From an uncultured Bacteroidia bacterium (lineage in GTDB: Bacteria > Bacteroidota > Bacteroidia > Bacteroidales > F082), in the NCBI GenBank assembly GCA_902767725.1, contig CACXIM010000007.1, positions 1-35,139 on the forward strand: a stretch of DNA of 35,139 nucleotides. The letters are read 5' to 3'. A model generated the notes under the pieces. It saw only the letters and a program-made list of their open reading frames with translations, was not told the DNA's origin and searched no databases. A program made the translations under genes and the position numbers. Shown in pieces: positions 20,801-32,196 of this stretch. Numbering within the stretch: the stretch's first letter is position 1; every line of letters begins with the position of its first letter.

Positions 20801-21832
20801 TCACAATTCCCCAGCCTGTTTCTTCGCCCAATACTCCTTGAAGACCTCATAGTTCTTCTCAAGCAGCGTCGGCGTGTCAAGGCCGTAAGGGCATTTCTCG
20901 TGGCAGGCGTTGCAGTGCTTGCACTTCTCAATCATCTTCATCTTTTCAGCCCATTCCTCAGTGAGGTAGACGCTATAAGGTGCGCGCTTCAGGAAGAGAC
21001 TCATACGGGCACAGTCGTTGATTTGGATGCCCGCCGGACAAGGCATACAATAACCGCAGCCACGGCAGAACTCACCCGAGATCTCAGCACGTTCCTTCTC
21101 AATCTTGCGCCACGATGCAGAAGACAGCTCCGGCTCATGGTCTTGATAGGAAAGGAATTCGTCCAACTCACTCTCGCGCTGTATGCCCCAGATGGGCAAA
21201 GCATGATCGAACTGGTTGAGGAAGGCGTATGCCAAGGCGGAGTCGTTGATAAGACCTCCCGCCAGAGCTTTCATGCAGATGAAGCCCATGTTGTGTTTGA
21301 AGCAGGCCTCCACAATCTTCTGGTCGTCCTCCGACGAGAGATAGGAGAATGGATATTGCAGCGTGTCGTAGCAGTCGCGCTCGATGGCTTCCAAAGCCAC
21401 ATTCTGGCGGTGGTTACTGATGCCTATGAAACGCACCTTGCCTTGGCGTTTGGCCACCTTCATGGCATCATACAAACCTTCTTTATCACCTGGACGCGGG
21501 CAATAATCAGGATTATGGAACTGGTACAAATCCAGATAGTCGGTCTTCAAATTTTTCAAAGTGGTATGAAGGTCTTTCCAAAAATCTTCGATGGTGGTGG
21601 CAGCCGTCTTGGAAGCAATGATGACTTTTTTCCTTCTGTCCGCAAAGGCAGCTCCGATTTTCTCCTCGCTGTCGGTATAGAACCGCGCCGTGTCATAAAA
21701 GTTGATGCCGTTGTCGTAAGCTTTGTGCAGCAGATACACGGCTTCCTTTTCGCTGATTCTTTGGATGGGAAGGGCTCCGAAACCATTCTTGTTGACCTTC
21801 AAGTTGGTCTTGCCTAATGTAATGATCTTCAT
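20801..21832 (-). CDS. Aldo/keto reductase with C-terminal 2[4Fe-4S] domain
   Basis: 343 residues. An aldo/keto reductase barrel carries the catalytic tetrad Asp47, Tyr52 (YDTARFY), Lys75 (IIASKT) and His106 (YQFHNPDY). After about residue 255 comes a ferredoxin-like tail with two cysteine clusters, CRGCGYCMPCPAGIQI and CKHCNACHEKCPYGL, giving two 4Fe-4S sites. This architecture is common in anaerobes; substrates are mostly unknown. A promoter with both elements in good spacing precedes it, and it converges on ferritin with a shared terminator. It is separated from the atoE-like gene by 102 bases and is probably its own unit. Confidence 0.92.
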   Translation of the reverse strand: MKIITLGKTNLKVNKNGFGALPIQRISEKEAVYLLHKAYDNGINFYDTARFYTDSEEKIGAAFADRRKKVIIASKTAATTIEDFWKDLHTTLKNLKTDYLDLYQFHNPDYCPRPGDKEGLYDAMKVAKRQGKVRFIGISNHRQNVALEAIERDCYDTLQYPFSYLSSEDDQKIVEACFKHNMGFICMKALAGGLINDSALAYAFLNQFDHALPIWGIQRESELDEFLSYQDHEPELSSASWRKIEKERAEISGEFCRGCGYCMPCPAGIQINDCARMSLFLKRAPYSVYLTEEWAEKMKMIEKCKHCNACHEKCPYGLDTPTLLEKNYEVFKEYWAKKQAGEL

Positions 21833-21872
21833 AACTACCTGAATTTAACTTCGTTGAATCGTAGATTTGGCA

Positions 21873-21904
21873 CAAAAATACAAAAAGAATTGAAATACGC
21901 CAAA
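21873..21904 (-). promoter_or_regulatory. Promoter of the aldo/keto reductase gene
   Basis: On the minus strand TTTG (21901-21904), 20 bases, then TATTTTTG (21873-21880). This is a full match to TTTG-N19/21-TAnnTTTG. The start would be about 35 bases before the ATG at 21832. Confidence 0.7.
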
Positions 21905-21934
21905 TTTAGTGGAGAAAAATTCACTTAATTTACG

Positions 21935-23284
21935 TTAAGCCCAAAGCAAAAGTCCTCCGCAGATAATCAATCCGGTGACGAACAAGTCGATGATGCAAAA
22001 ACCCATGATGTCCTTGGCGTTGAGTTTGGCAATGGCCAAGGCAGGCAAAGCCCAGAAAGGCTGGATGAGATTAGTCCAAGCATCACCCCACGAGATGGCC
22101 ATGCCCGTCAAGCCCGGAGCCACACCCAAGGCGGCACCAGCCGTAAACATGATGGGTGCTTGGATGGCCCAGTGACCTCCACCCGACGGCACAAACATGT
22201 TCAAGATGGCCGCACAGAAGAAGGTGAACAGTGGATAAGTCTTAGGCGTGGAAATGGAAACGCAAGCGTTGCTCACCACCTCACCCAAACAGATGCCCGA
22301 CTCCCCTACTCCCGTGATGATGCCCATGATACCTGCATAGAACGGAAACTGAAGTAGGATACCAGCCGCACCACCCACCGATTTGCCAAAGGCCTTGACG
22401 TATGCCAATGGCGTGCCGTGCAAGATGACGCCCAAAAACAGGAACAACATGATGACCGCACCAAGGTCGAAACTGCCACCTTTGACGAACAGCTTGATGA
22501 CGAGATAAGTCAAGCCCAACAGAGAGATGATCCATGACAGAATGCGGCTGTTTTCAAGCTTTTCTGCCGGTGTAGTGGCTTTAGGTGCAGGCTTGGGCTC
22601 TTCCTCAAACAGCAGGGAAGGCTCAATGGCCACCACATGCTCACCTTTGGGATGCATCAGCGCGTTGACCACCACAATAGCCACAATGACAACCGCCACC
22701 ATGATAAGGTTCTGATAAGCTAAAATCGTCTCACCAACAGGTATAGGTTGTGTAAGTGTGCCATTGGTAACTTTCTCAAGGTTGGATTCCATAGAGGCCA
22801 TCGTAAGCGGGATAGAGCCCGAGAGACCGGCATGCCACACCACGAAGCCGCTATAAGCAGAGGCGATGAGCAGACGGTAGTCCACGCCTTTCAGCTTCTT
22901 GGCGATTTCTTTGGCAAAAATGACGCCCACGATGAGGCCGAATCCCCAGTTGAGCCAGCAAGCCAAGGCCGAGATGCCCGTCACCAAAGCGATGGCACCT
23001 GCGGGCGTCTTGGGCAAACCCGCCAAAGCACTGATGCCTTTCTTGATGGTAGGTGCCGCTGCCAAAGCCGAGCCCGTCACCAGCACCAAGGCCATCTGCA
23101 TGGCAAAAGCCAATAGCGACCATACGCCGTTGCCCCAATGCTCGACCACCTCAAGGGGAGTTTGCTTACACACAGGCATGGCAATGATGAAGGCCAACAA
23201 GGTCAACACCACGGCAAAGATGAAAGGCTCTGGAAGGTATTTTTGAACTAATTTGACGCAAAAACGGATTAGCTTTTGGAACAT
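21935..23284 (-). CDS. atoE: AtoE-type short-chain fatty acid transporter
   Basis: 449 residues with about twelve hydrophobic segments. The family marks are present: RFVKLVQKYLPEPFIFAVVLT-like opening, ISALACWLNWGFGLIVG, YSGFVVWHAGLSGSIPL, and near the C-terminus LNMFVPSGGGHWAIQAPI, the AtoE/SCFA transporter signature. A cytoplasmic Glu/Pro/Lys-rich loop lies around 225-245. In E. coli AtoE takes up acetoacetate and short-chain acids; here it could carry butyrate or related acids, direction not known. No promoter box was seen just upstream. The gap to truA holds a REP-like inverted pair. Confidence 0.9.
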   Translation of the reverse strand: MFQKLIRFCVKLVQKYLPEPFIFAVVLTLLAFIIAMPVCKQTPLEVVEHWGNGVWSLLAFAMQMALVLVTGSALAAAPTIKKGISALAGLPKTPAGAIALVTGISALACWLNWGFGLIVGVIFAKEIAKKLKGVDYRLLIASAYSGFVVWHAGLSGSIPLTMASMESNLEKVTNGTLTQPIPVGETILAYQNLIMVAVVIVAIVVVNALMHPKGEHVVAIEPSLLFEEEPKPAPKATTPAEKLENSRILSWIISLLGLTYLVIKLFVKGGSFDLGAVIMLFLFLGVILHGTPLAYVKAFGKSVGGAAGILLQFPFYAGIMGIITGVGESGICLGEVVSNACVSISTPKTYPLFTFFCAAILNMFVPSGGGHWAIQAPIMFTAGAALGVAPGLTGMAISWGDAWTNLIQPFWALPALAIAKLNAKDIMGFCIIDLFVTGLIICGGLLLWA

Positions 23285-23330
23285 TTAATTGAAGATTTAA
23301 GATTTATAGATTCAAAATTTCTAATTAGTC

Positions 23331-23399
23331 GGGCCTTCGACGGGCTCAGGCGCCTTCGGCTCTTGCATCAATCAAAGTCCCTGAGCTTGTCGAAGGGCC
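23331..23399. repeat. Inverted pair of REP-like units overlapping the truA 3' end
   Basis: GGCCTTCGACGGGCTCAGG at 23332-23350 and CCCTGAGCTTGTCGAAGGG within 23379-23399 are inverted copies with a 28-base centre, forming a long stem. The right unit encodes the last residues of TruA. Confidence 0.85.
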
Positions 23400-24133
23400 G
23401 GATTATAGTCCACTTCTTCCAAGAATAAAGCATGCGCTGGCACAGAGGTTCCGGCTTCGCAGCGGTCCTTTCGTTCGATGACAGCACGGAACTCCTCCAA
23501 CGTCATGCGTCCCTTCCCTATCTCCAACAAGGTGCCGACGATAGCTCTCACCATATTGCGCAAGAAGCGGTCCGCCTTTATACGAAACACCAACAACCCG
23601 TCCTGCTCAAACCAGCGTGCTTCCATAATCTTGCAATTGTTAGTCTTCACTTGGGTATGCACTTTGGAGAAACTTGTAAAGTCCTCGTATTCAAAGAGGA
23701 TGTTGGCGGCTTGCTGCATTTTTTCCACATCCAAATCACCATAAAGGAAATAGGCGTCGTTGGTATGGAACGGGTTCTTCGTGCGTGTGATATAATAATG
23801 ATAGGTGCGCGAAACGGCATCAAAACGGGCATGCATCTCGGGCGCGACCTGCCAAATCCGATAAATCACAATGTCCTCTGGAAGGAAGGCATTCATCTGA
23901 TGGGCAAGGTTTTCGGGGTCTTTTAATTCATTTTCGATGTCGAAATGGGCATAATAATTCCTCGCGTGGACACCCGTGTCGGTGCGCCCGCAACCCGTGA
24001 TGGAGACTGGCTGTCCCAGCTTGAGGCTCAAGCATTGCTCCACCGTAGCCTGCACGCTGTTGGAGTGCGGCTGGATTTGGTAACCATGGTAGCGGCTGCC
24101 GTTGTAGGCCAGATGGATAAAATATCGCGGCAT
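23372..24133 (-). CDS. truA: tRNA pseudouridine(38-40) synthase TruA
   Basis: 253 residues from MPRYFIHLAYNGSRYHG, the normal start; the frame is open far upstream but that region lies across the promoter and a repeat. Catalytic Asp in CGRTDTGVHA, followed by ARFDAVSRTYHYYI, FTSFSK and RADRFLRNMVRAIVGTLLEIGKG, all standard. TruA makes pseudouridine at positions 38-40 of tRNA anticodon stems. The last eight residues, ALRQAQGL, are encoded by a REP-like repeat unit and are not part of the family, so the original stop was probably lost. A -7 box lies 17 bases before the ATG. Confidence 0.96.
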   Translation of the reverse strand: MPRYFIHLAYNGSRYHGYQIQPHSNSVQATVEQCLSLKLGQPVSITGCGRTDTGVHARNYYAHFDIENELKDPENLAHQMNAFLPEDIVIYRIWQVAPEMHARFDAVSRTYHYYITRTKNPFHTNDAYFLYGDLDVEKMQQAANILFEYEDFTSFSKVHTQVKTNNCKIMEARWFEQDGLLVFRIKADRFLRNMVRAIVGTLLEIGKGRMTLEEFRAVIERKDRCEAGTSVPAHALFLEEVDYNPALRQAQGL

Positions 24134-24150
24134 TTGTCTGTTAAATCGTG

Positions 24151-24158
24151 CAAAAATA
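24151..24158 (-). promoter_or_regulatory. -7 box of truA
   Basis: The minus strand reads TATTTTTG, 17 bases before the truA ATG, implying a leader of about 10 bases. No spaced TTTG -33 box. Confidence 0.5.
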
Positions 24159-24175
24159 CGGAAATTTAGTGTACT

Positions 24176-24201
24176 GCTGCCATAATATGACAGCCCTACA
24201 A
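24176..24201. repeat. Half copy of the TTGTAGGGCTGTC element
   Basis: GCTGCC, seven bases, then GACAGCCCTACAA. This is one arm of the element at 20053-20128, with the same 7-base variable centre. It sits between the divergent truA and aat promoters. Confidence 0.75.
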
Positions 24202-24213
24202 AGCAAAAATTCC

Positions 24214-24221
24214 TATTTTTG
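24214..24221 (+). promoter_or_regulatory. -7 box of aat
   Basis: TATTTTTG followed by C, 18 bases before the ATG at 24240; expected leader about 11 bases. Confidence 0.5.
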
Positions 24222-24239
24222 CACTTCGATTTCAACGAG

Positions 24240-25022
24240 ATGAACATTTTGTACCAACTCAACGACGACGACTGCTTCTTCCCGCCTGCCGACAGGGCCA
24301 ATAAAGACGGATTGTTGGCTTTTGGTGGCGACCTCTCGCCCCAACGTCTCGTGGTGGCCTACGCCAACGGCATCTTCCCTTGGTACAGCGAAGACGAACC
24401 CTTGCTCTGGTGGTCGCTCGACCCTCGACTCATCATCCGTCCAGGTGAGATGCGCGTGAGCAAATCGCTGAGACGCACCATAAGATCAGGTAAATTTAAA
24501 GTGCGCATCGACACCAACTTCCGAGAGGTGATGCTGCATTGCGCAGAAACGCCGCGCAAAGGACAGGACGGCACGTGGATTCAGGATGAGATGGTGGACG
24601 CTTACTGCGAACTTCACGACTTGGGCATCGCCCATTCCTTTGAGAGTTATCAGGACGATGAGTTGGTTGGGGGACTGTATGGAGTCTCCATCGGCAAGGT
24701 GTTTTTCGGCGAGTCGATGTTCCACACCGTCACCGATGCCTCAAAAGTGACCTTCTATCATCTGAATCAGTTTTTGCAAGAGCATGGTTTCAAACTCATT
24801 GACTGCCAACAGGAAACGGAGCACCTGATGAGTCTAGGTGCCTACAGCATCCCCCGCAAGGACTTCATCGACGAACTCAAGGTCTTGACACAAGAAGCCA
24901 CTTTGTGCGGTCAATGGGGCACGGACGACTGCGAGGAACTGTACCTCAACATCAAGCAACCCGAGAAACTGCGATTCAGGGCCTACAACATGGACCAGGA
25001 CGTCGCCCTTTCCAATGATTGA
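24240..25022 (+). CDS. aat: Leucyl/phenylalanyl-tRNA--protein transferase
   Basis: 260 residues from MNILYQLNDDDCFFPPA; a TTG at 24219 is in frame but lies in the promoter. The family signature is clear: GLLAFGGDLSPQRLVVAYANGIFPWY, PLLWWSLDPRLII, TWIQDEMVDAYCELHDLGIAHSFE, LVGGLYGVSIGKVFFGESMFH, and LIDCQQETEHLMSLGAYSIPR. The enzyme attaches Leu or Phe from tRNA to N-terminal Arg or Lys of proteins, marking them for ClpS/ClpAP. About 30 extra residues after the core (CEELYLNIKQPEKLRF) make it longer than the E. coli protein. It is divergent from truA and has a short leader. Confidence 0.95.
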   Translation: MNILYQLNDDDCFFPPADRANKDGLLAFGGDLSPQRLVVAYANGIFPWYSEDEPLLWWSLDPRLIIRPGEMRVSKSLRRTIRSGKFKVRIDTNFREVMLHCAETPRKGQDGTWIQDEMVDAYCELHDLGIAHSFESYQDDELVGGLYGVSIGKVFFGESMFHTVTDASKVTFYHLNQFLQEHGFKLIDCQQETEHLMSLGAYSIPRKDFIDELKVLTQEATLCGQWGTDDCEELYLNIKQPEKLRFRAYNMDQDVALSND

Positions 25023-25074
25023 CAGCGGATTGCGAACTTCAAGTAGAAATCCGACCCGATTTTCCACTTTTTTC

Positions 25075-25105
25075 TTTGGCCTTTCCGAGTTTTTTCCTAA
25101 TTTTG
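25075..25105 (+). promoter_or_regulatory. Promoter of arcA
   Basis: TTTG (25075-25078), 19 bases, then TAATTTTG (25098-25105) and C. A full match to the Bacteroidota consensus; the start would be about 52 bases before the ATG at 25164. Confidence 0.7.
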
Positions 25106-25163
25106 CGCCCATCTTTGGAGCGTGGCCAAGGCCAGCTCTTATTGTTTCACCAATACACATTTT

Positions 25164-26414
25164 ATGGATTCACAAGAAGGAATCAAAGTCAGTGTCAACT
25201 CTGAAATCGGAAAACTCCAACACGTTTTAGTACATACTCCAGGTCCGGAGCTGGAAAAAGTGACCCCGGAAAACGCGCACACCTTCCTGTTCAGCGACAT
25301 CCTGAACATGCAAGTGTCGCAAAAAGAATACAGCTATTTCAAGAGGGTGCTGCAAAAAGCGGCTGAAGTCCATGAGATTGGCGATCTGCTCACCGACATC
25401 TTGCAGATGGAGAACGTGAAGAACGCTATGGTCGACCGTGTGTGCAAGACCGAAGACAAAGGTTTCCTCGCGCCTTACCTGAAGTCGCTGACAGCCGAAG
25501 AGCTCTCCCGTCAGCTCATCGAAGGTGTCCGTTTGGAGAACGTCACCTACATCAACAAGGATCCGTACGCTTTGTTGCCGATTCCCAATCTCTTCTTCAT
25601 GCGCGACGCCTCGTTCACCATGTTCGACAACATCATGATCAGCAACATGGCCACTACGGTGCGCGCCCGTGAATGCTTGATTCTGAACAGCATCTATAAC
25701 CTACATCCCTTGTTTGAGACCAAGGTCATCAACCCTGTGTTGAGCTATGACATTCACGGCGAGGGTACGGTGGAAGGCGGCGATGTGCAGATTATCCGCG
25801 ACGACGTGGTGATTTGTGGTTTAGGCTCTCGCACCAACATGCACGGCGTAGAGGCACTGGTCGAGCACCTGAAGACCAAAGAGGGCGTGAAGCACCTCAT
25901 CTTCCAAGAGCTGCCTTTGGAGCCCGAGTCGTTCATCCACCTCGACATGGTGTTCACCATGCTTGATGTCGATAGATGCATGATCTACGAGCCCGTCATC
26001 ATGAACAGCAAATACAAAACCTTCCATATCACCGTCGACGGACAGAAGGCCATTGGCAAAGAAGTCCCCGATTTGATTGCCGGACTGAAAGAAGTCGGCA
26101 TCGACTTGGAGCCGGTGTATTGCGGCAACCGCAACAACGACTGGGCGGCACGCGAGCAGTGGCACAGCGGCTGCAACTTCTTCTGCCTTGAGCCAGGCAA
26201 GTTCATCGGCTATGGTCGCAACCAGCACACCTTGGAAGCCTTGAACAACGCTGGCTTCAACATCGTCACGGCTTCGGACGTGGCCAACAACAGGGTCAAC
26301 CTGAACAACGTGAAGAAGTGCATCGTCGCCTTCGAAGGCAATGAGCTCTCGCGCGGTGGCGGCGGTGCCCGATGCATGACCATGCCAGTGCAGCGAATGG
26401 CTGTGGAGTGGTAA
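25164..26414 (+). CDS. arcA: Arginine deiminase
   Basis: 416 residues from MDSQEGIKVSVNSEIGKL; an in-frame ATG at 25122 gives a longer N-terminus unlike the family. ADI hydrolyses arginine to citrulline and ammonia. Active-site motifs are present: PNLFFMRDASF, GEGTVEGGDVQI, FIHLDMVFTMLD, and the nucleophile Cys404 in GGGARCMTMP near the C-terminus. Full length for the family. The other genes of the fermentative arginine pathway (ornithine carbamoyltransferase, carbamate kinase, antiporter) are not adjacent. It has a consensus promoter and a strong terminator, so it is monocistronic. Confidence 0.96.
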   Translation: MDSQEGIKVSVNSEIGKLQHVLVHTPGPELEKVTPENAHTFLFSDILNMQVSQKEYSYFKRVLQKAAEVHEIGDLLTDILQMENVKNAMVDRVCKTEDKGFLAPYLKSLTAEELSRQLIEGVRLENVTYINKDPYALLPIPNLFFMRDASFTMFDNIMISNMATTVRARECLILNSIYNLHPLFETKVINPVLSYDIHGEGTVEGGDVQIIRDDVVICGLGSRTNMHGVEALVEHLKTKEGVKHLIFQELPLEPESFIHLDMVFTMLDVDRCMIYEPVIMNSKYKTFHITVDGQKAIGKEVPDLIAGLKEVGIDLEPVYCGNRNNDWAAREQWHSGCNFFCLEPGKFIGYGRNQHTLEALNNAGFNIVTASDVANNRVNLNNVKKCIVAFEGNELSRGGGGARCMTMPVQRMAVEW

Positions 26415-26417
26415 AAC

Positions 26418-26444
26418 AAAAGGCGCTCGGTTGAGCGCCTTTTT
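26418..26444. terminator. Bidirectional terminator between arcA and the beta-galactosidase
   Basis: AAAAGGCGCTC, loop GGTT, then GAGCGCCTTTTT. A perfect stem with a T run on the plus strand and the matching A-rich flank on the left for the minus strand. It starts four bases after the arcA stop and ends three bases before the lacZ-like stop. Confidence 0.9.
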
Positions 26445-26446
26445 AA

Positions 26447-30846
<4,400 letters not shown>

Positions 30847-30870
30847 TTTAATGTTTTATTGTTAATTTGT

Positions 30871-31338
30871 TTATTTGTTATCTTCACTTCCTTCAATCCT
30901 CTTTCGTTCTTCTTCTTTTAATCTCATGGCCTCTTTTGCATTCAGTGAGGTTACCACAGCCTGCTCAATGCTCAATTCAGGGTCTTGCATTTGGTCAAGA
31001 CGTTGGGCTGCCACTTGTGCCATCCATCGCTTGAAAGGCTCTGCCTTGGGAGAAGGAATAGACTGGATAATCCTTAGAATCCCTTCCATCAATGCAAAAT
31101 TTGTCTTTTGCTTCCCTCCTGCAGTGTCTACGGAAAGGGGGGTGACAATTTGTCCCCACCCTTCTGCAAGCATAGGATCTCGTTTTCTCATTTTTTTAAT
31201 GTAGTCTGTTGGATTCTTGCTATCGGTCAGAACCTCAACCACATCCAAAACGGAAAAATACCATTTTTCTTCTGCATCATCCCAAATGGCACGGACCTTC
31301 TTCTCCTCAAAGAGCTGTATTTTGTTGTGCTGAGTCAT
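30871..31338 (-). CDS. BRO-N domain (phage antirepressor-like) protein, short form
   Basis: 155 residues. Residues 1-110 (NKIQLFEEKKVRAIWDDAEEKWYFSVLDVVEVLTDSKNPTDYIKKM, then TNFALMEGILRIIQSIPSPKAEPFKRWMAQVA) are a BRO-N domain as in phage antirepressors and in chromosomal Bacteroidota proteins. The related proteins I know are about 270-290 residues; this one ends soon after RLDQMQDPELSIEQA with a Lys/Glu-rich tail, so the usual C-terminal region is missing. It starts only two bases after the nadE stop and is visibly more A/T-rich than its neighbours. No integrase or other phage gene is near. It may be a remnant or a shortened working regulator. Confidence 0.8.
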   Translation of the reverse strand: MTQHNKIQLFEEKKVRAIWDDAEEKWYFSVLDVVEVLTDSKNPTDYIKKMRKRDPMLAEGWGQIVTPLSVDTAGGKQKTNFALMEGILRIIQSIPSPKAEPFKRWMAQVAAQRLDQMQDPELSIEQAVVTSLNAKEAMRLKEEERKRIEGSEDNK

Positions 31339-31340
31339 AA

Positions 31341-32087
31341 TCAGTATTCAAAATGCGGAATCGGCTGCAGTTTGAAGAGGTTGGTGATGTGCTTGTGATC
31401 AATGAGAGCCTTGGTCTTGGGGTCGTTGCAGACGCCAGTGCGGATGTAGTTGTCCAACACGGCGTAGGTGAAGCCCAGATTATCCTCATCGCTCTTGTTG
31501 GTGAGGCCGTCGGATGGGGTCTTCTCAACCAATTCAATGGGCAAGCCCAACTCCTTCCCTATCGACTTGACTTCCTGCACGGTAAGACCTCCCAAAGGAG
31601 CAAAGTCACCAGCAGCATCGCCATAGCGGGTAGAATAGCCCACCCAGTCCTCAGAAAGGTTGCAGGTGTTGGCCACACGGCCGTTCATTGACTGTGAAAC
31701 GGCATACAAAGTGCTCATACGCAGACGCGGAGGCAGGTTAATCGTGGTCTGACGGCTGACTTCGGCACCCAAAGTGCCGAGTTGCTCCTTCACGGCAGCA
31801 ATCAAGGTATTATAGGTGTCGCCGATATTGACACAGCAATGGCGAATGCCCAAATGGTTAATGAGTTTCATGCTGTCGTCGATGTCAGGTTGCACACCAT
31901 TAGGCATGGTCACACCGATGACACGGTCCACGCCGAGGGCTTCAACACAGAGGCCAGCGACGACGCTGCTGTCCTTGCCGCCCGAGATGCCGATGACGGC
32001 GTTACAGTCTTTTCCGTTCACTTCAAACCAATCGCGAATCCATTGGACGACTTGGTCTTTTACTTGTTTAGGGTTGAATGTATACAT
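31341..32087 (-). CDS. nadE: NAD synthetase, short ammonia-type
   Basis: 248 residues without the glutaminase domain, so ammonia is the probable nitrogen donor. NadE adenylates and amidates nicotinate adenine dinucleotide to NAD. The PP-loop ISGGKDSS is at 34-41, with MPNGVQPD, ARLRMSTLYAVSQ-like RLRMSTLYAVSQSMNGRV, NLSEDWVGYSTRYGDAAGDFAPLGGL and EKTPSDGLTNKSDEDNLGF, all conserved. Complete. It lies downstream of the nucleoside kinase with a 109-base gap holding REP-like units and is followed directly by the BRO-N gene. Confidence 0.95.
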   Translation of the reverse strand: MYTFNPKQVKDQVVQWIRDWFEVNGKDCNAVIGISGGKDSSVVAGLCVEALGVDRVIGVTMPNGVQPDIDDSMKLINHLGIRHCCVNIGDTYNTLIAAVKEQLGTLGAEVSRQTTINLPPRLRMSTLYAVSQSMNGRVANTCNLSEDWVGYSTRYGDAAGDFAPLGGLTVQEVKSIGKELGLPIELVEKTPSDGLTNKSDEDNLGFTYAVLDNYIRTGVCNDPKTKALIDHKHITNLFKLQPIPHFEY

Positions 32088-32118
32088 GTTGTTATAGTTT
32101 TGTCAGGTTGCTGAGTAA

Positions 32119-32179
32119 TGAGCCTGTCGAAGTATCGAAGCACCGTCTTTTTGCTGTCGACCCTTCGACGAGCTCAGGG
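32119..32179. repeat. Inverted pair of REP-like units upstream of nadE
   Basis: CCCTTCGACGAGCTCAGGG at 32161-32179 and an inverse, less complete unit at 32119-32132 (TGAGCCTGTCGAAG). Same family as 12626-12649 and 23331-23399. Confidence 0.75.
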
Positions 32180-32196
32180 CTCAGGGGCTTTGGGTT

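Noticed and set aside
24134-24301. Extended N-terminus of TruA from the longer open frame
   Set aside because: The region contains the promoter box and a half repeat element, and MPRYFIHLAYNGS is the standard TruA start.
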